Source: Syntrophomonadaceae bacterium (GTDB lineage: Bacteria; Bacillota; Dethiobacteria; DTU022). Taken from it: a DNA stretch of 6,676 nucleotides. The DNA is taken from positions 1 through 6,676 of the forward strand of contig PWMM01000318.1 of NCBI GenBank assembly GCA_003558195.1, in the 5' to 3' direction. The position numbers and the translations under genes are program-made. Each line of letters starts with the position of its first letter. The first letter of the stretch is position 1. The notes beneath the pieces were generated by a model. The model worked only from the letters and a program-made list of their open reading frames with translations. It did no database searches and was not told the origin of the DNA. This document shows positions 5,903-6,676 of this stretch, piece by piece.

Positions 5903-5936
5903 ATTATAATTTGATCTACATAAAAATGAAAGTCAA
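5903..5936 (-). promoter_or_regulatory. Probable sigma-A-type promoter for queT and following genes
   Basis: A perfect TATAAT lies at 5908-5903 on the minus strand. It would place the transcript start near 5896, exactly at the 5' stem of the riboswitch, as expected for such a compact leader. The -35 is unclear: TTGACT (5936-5931) is a good match but 22 bases away, longer than the usual 16-18, while the correctly spaced hexamers are poor. The -10 element is well supported, the full promoter less so. Confidence 0.5.
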
Positions 5937-5956
5937 GAAAAAAACAGGTGCATTAA

Positions 5957-6676
5957 TCATAAAGCATAGTCATTATTTTTCAGGATATAATCCCGAAATC
6001 TCGCAGCTGCCCCACTAAGCACCCTGCTCTTGTGATAGACCAGGTAGAGCTTTCTTGAAAGATCTAAATCAAGAATGGGAAATATATCCACGGAGCCGGA
6101 AGAAACCAAGTCCTGAACCGATAGCTTTGAAATCACCGCTACACCTACACCCGCCCGAACGGCTTGCTTGACCCCTTCTAAGTTATTTATATAAGTAGCT
6201 CCAGGCAAATCGTTTATATCAACATTACTATCAAGCAGTTTTTTTTCAAGTAACTGCCGGGTTGCAGAGCCTTTTTCACGCATTAAAATATGGTGTTTAA
6301 ACAATAAATCAACTTTAACCCCTGGTTCATTTTCAGTTTTTGGAATCAAACCGGGCCTGGTGCAAAGAATCAGTTCATCATCAGCCAGTTCCACAAAAGT
6401 TAACTTTTCTTCTTCTTTAACCAATCCAACCAGGCCTAGATCATAACTATAATTCATGATCCCTTCCAAGACAGCACTGGTATCAAGGATATTGATATTA
6501 AACTCGATATTAGTAGATTTTGCCATGAAATCAGCCAACAAAGCAGGTAAAAGATAAGTGCCGGGTACGGTGCTGGCTCCAACATATACCAGGCCTGTTG
6601 CTTGTTCTCTTTGCCCGGAAAGTTTTTCTCGACATTCTTCCTGTAAATTAATTATAGAATAAGCATAATCCAGAAA
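5957..6676 (-). CDS. LysR-type transcriptional regulator, N-terminus cut by window edge
   Basis: The reading frame is open from the window edge (6676) to a TGA at 5959-5957, giving 239 residues. It must continue upstream, because the first 45 residues before any internal start are clearly LysR sequence: a linker-helix segment (DYAYSIINLQEECREKL) followed by GLVYVGASTVPGTYLLP, the usual entry into the effector-binding domain. Later features are DLGLVGLV, the REKGSATR segment that often lines the ligand pocket, and VKQAVRAGVGVAVISKLSV, all standard for the two-lobed periplasmic-binding-like domain. The DNA-binding helix-turn-helix (about 60 residues) lies outside, so target site and exact subfamily cannot be judged. 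The GASTxPGxYLLP style resembles CysL-like regulators and those annotated near selenium-metabolism genes, a weak hint only. The gene points the same way as queT and ends about 100 bp before it, but queT has its own leader, so a regulatory link is not implied. Confidence 0.9.
   Translation of the reverse strand, partial: FLDYAYSIINLQEECREKLSGQREQATGLVYVGASTVPGTYLLPALLADFMAKSTNIEFNINILDTSAVLEGIMNYSYDLGLVGLVKEEEKLTFVELADDELILCTRPGLIPKTENEPGVKVDLLFKHHILMREKGSATRQLLEKKLLDSNVDINDLPGATYINNLEGVKQAVRAGVGVAVISKLSVQDLVSSGSVDIFPILDLDLSRKLYLVYHKSRVLSGAAARFRDYILKNNDYAL

Noticed and set aside
5938..5966. Possible intrinsic terminator after the LysR gene: an AT-rich 7-bp arm pair with a mismatch (5966-5949), then T7 (5944-5938).
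   Set aside because: The stem is short, AT-rich, mismatched and overlaps the stop codon; predicted stability would be poor. The T run may simply be part of the AT-rich promoter region.
6539..6541. TTG at 6541 as the start of the LysR-type protein.
   Set aside because: The frame is open upstream to the window edge and encodes recognisable LysR linker and effector-domain sequence, so the true start is outside the window.

Overview
The window is a tightly packed, entirely minus-strand stretch of a low-to-mid GC bacterial chromosome. Gene content (yebC-ruvC-ruvA-ruvB-DUF2905-queA-tgt), strong AAGGAGG-type ribosome binding sites, a type I preQ1 riboswitch and a QueT-type transporter point to a Firmicute. 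An anaerobic Clostridia lineage of the Peptococcaceae/Syntrophomonadaceae type is most likely. The species cannot be named from this window. No mobile element, CRISPR array, tRNA or rRNA was seen.

Layout in the direction of transcription (high to low coordinates): 6676-5957 is the C-terminal part of a LysR-type regulator cut by the window edge. 5956-5851 is a leader holding a TATAAT box and a compact preQ1-I riboswitch that overlaps the ribosome binding site of the next gene. 5850-5374 is queT, a small membrane transporter for a queuosine precursor. Next come yebC (5333-4578), ruvC (4512-4012), ruvA (4011-3403), ruvB (3378-2356), a two-helix DUF2905 membrane protein (2337-2119) and queA (2054-1023). 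A 212-bp gene-free gap (1022-811) precedes tgt (810-1), whose 3' end lies outside the window.

Two functions are interleaved. queT, queA and tgt serve queuosine tRNA modification: QueT imports the precursor, Tgt inserts preQ1 into tRNA, and QueA converts it to epoxyqueuosine. The central block is the Holliday-junction machinery: RuvA binds the junction, RuvB drives branch migration and RuvC cuts. YebC, a ribosome-associated factor, heads that block. Gaps from queT to queA are 0-65 bp with no obvious intrinsic terminator, so a long common transcript is plausible.

The points most worth a second look are: (1) the preQ1-I riboswitch, whose core closely resembles the translational class known from thermophilic Clostridia; (2) a CCGG-rich element directly before tgt that can fold as an H-type pseudoknot taking up the tgt Shine-Dalgarno sequence, a possible second and undescribed switch in the same pathway; and (3) substitutions at normally conserved active-site positions in RuvB, Tgt and QueA.
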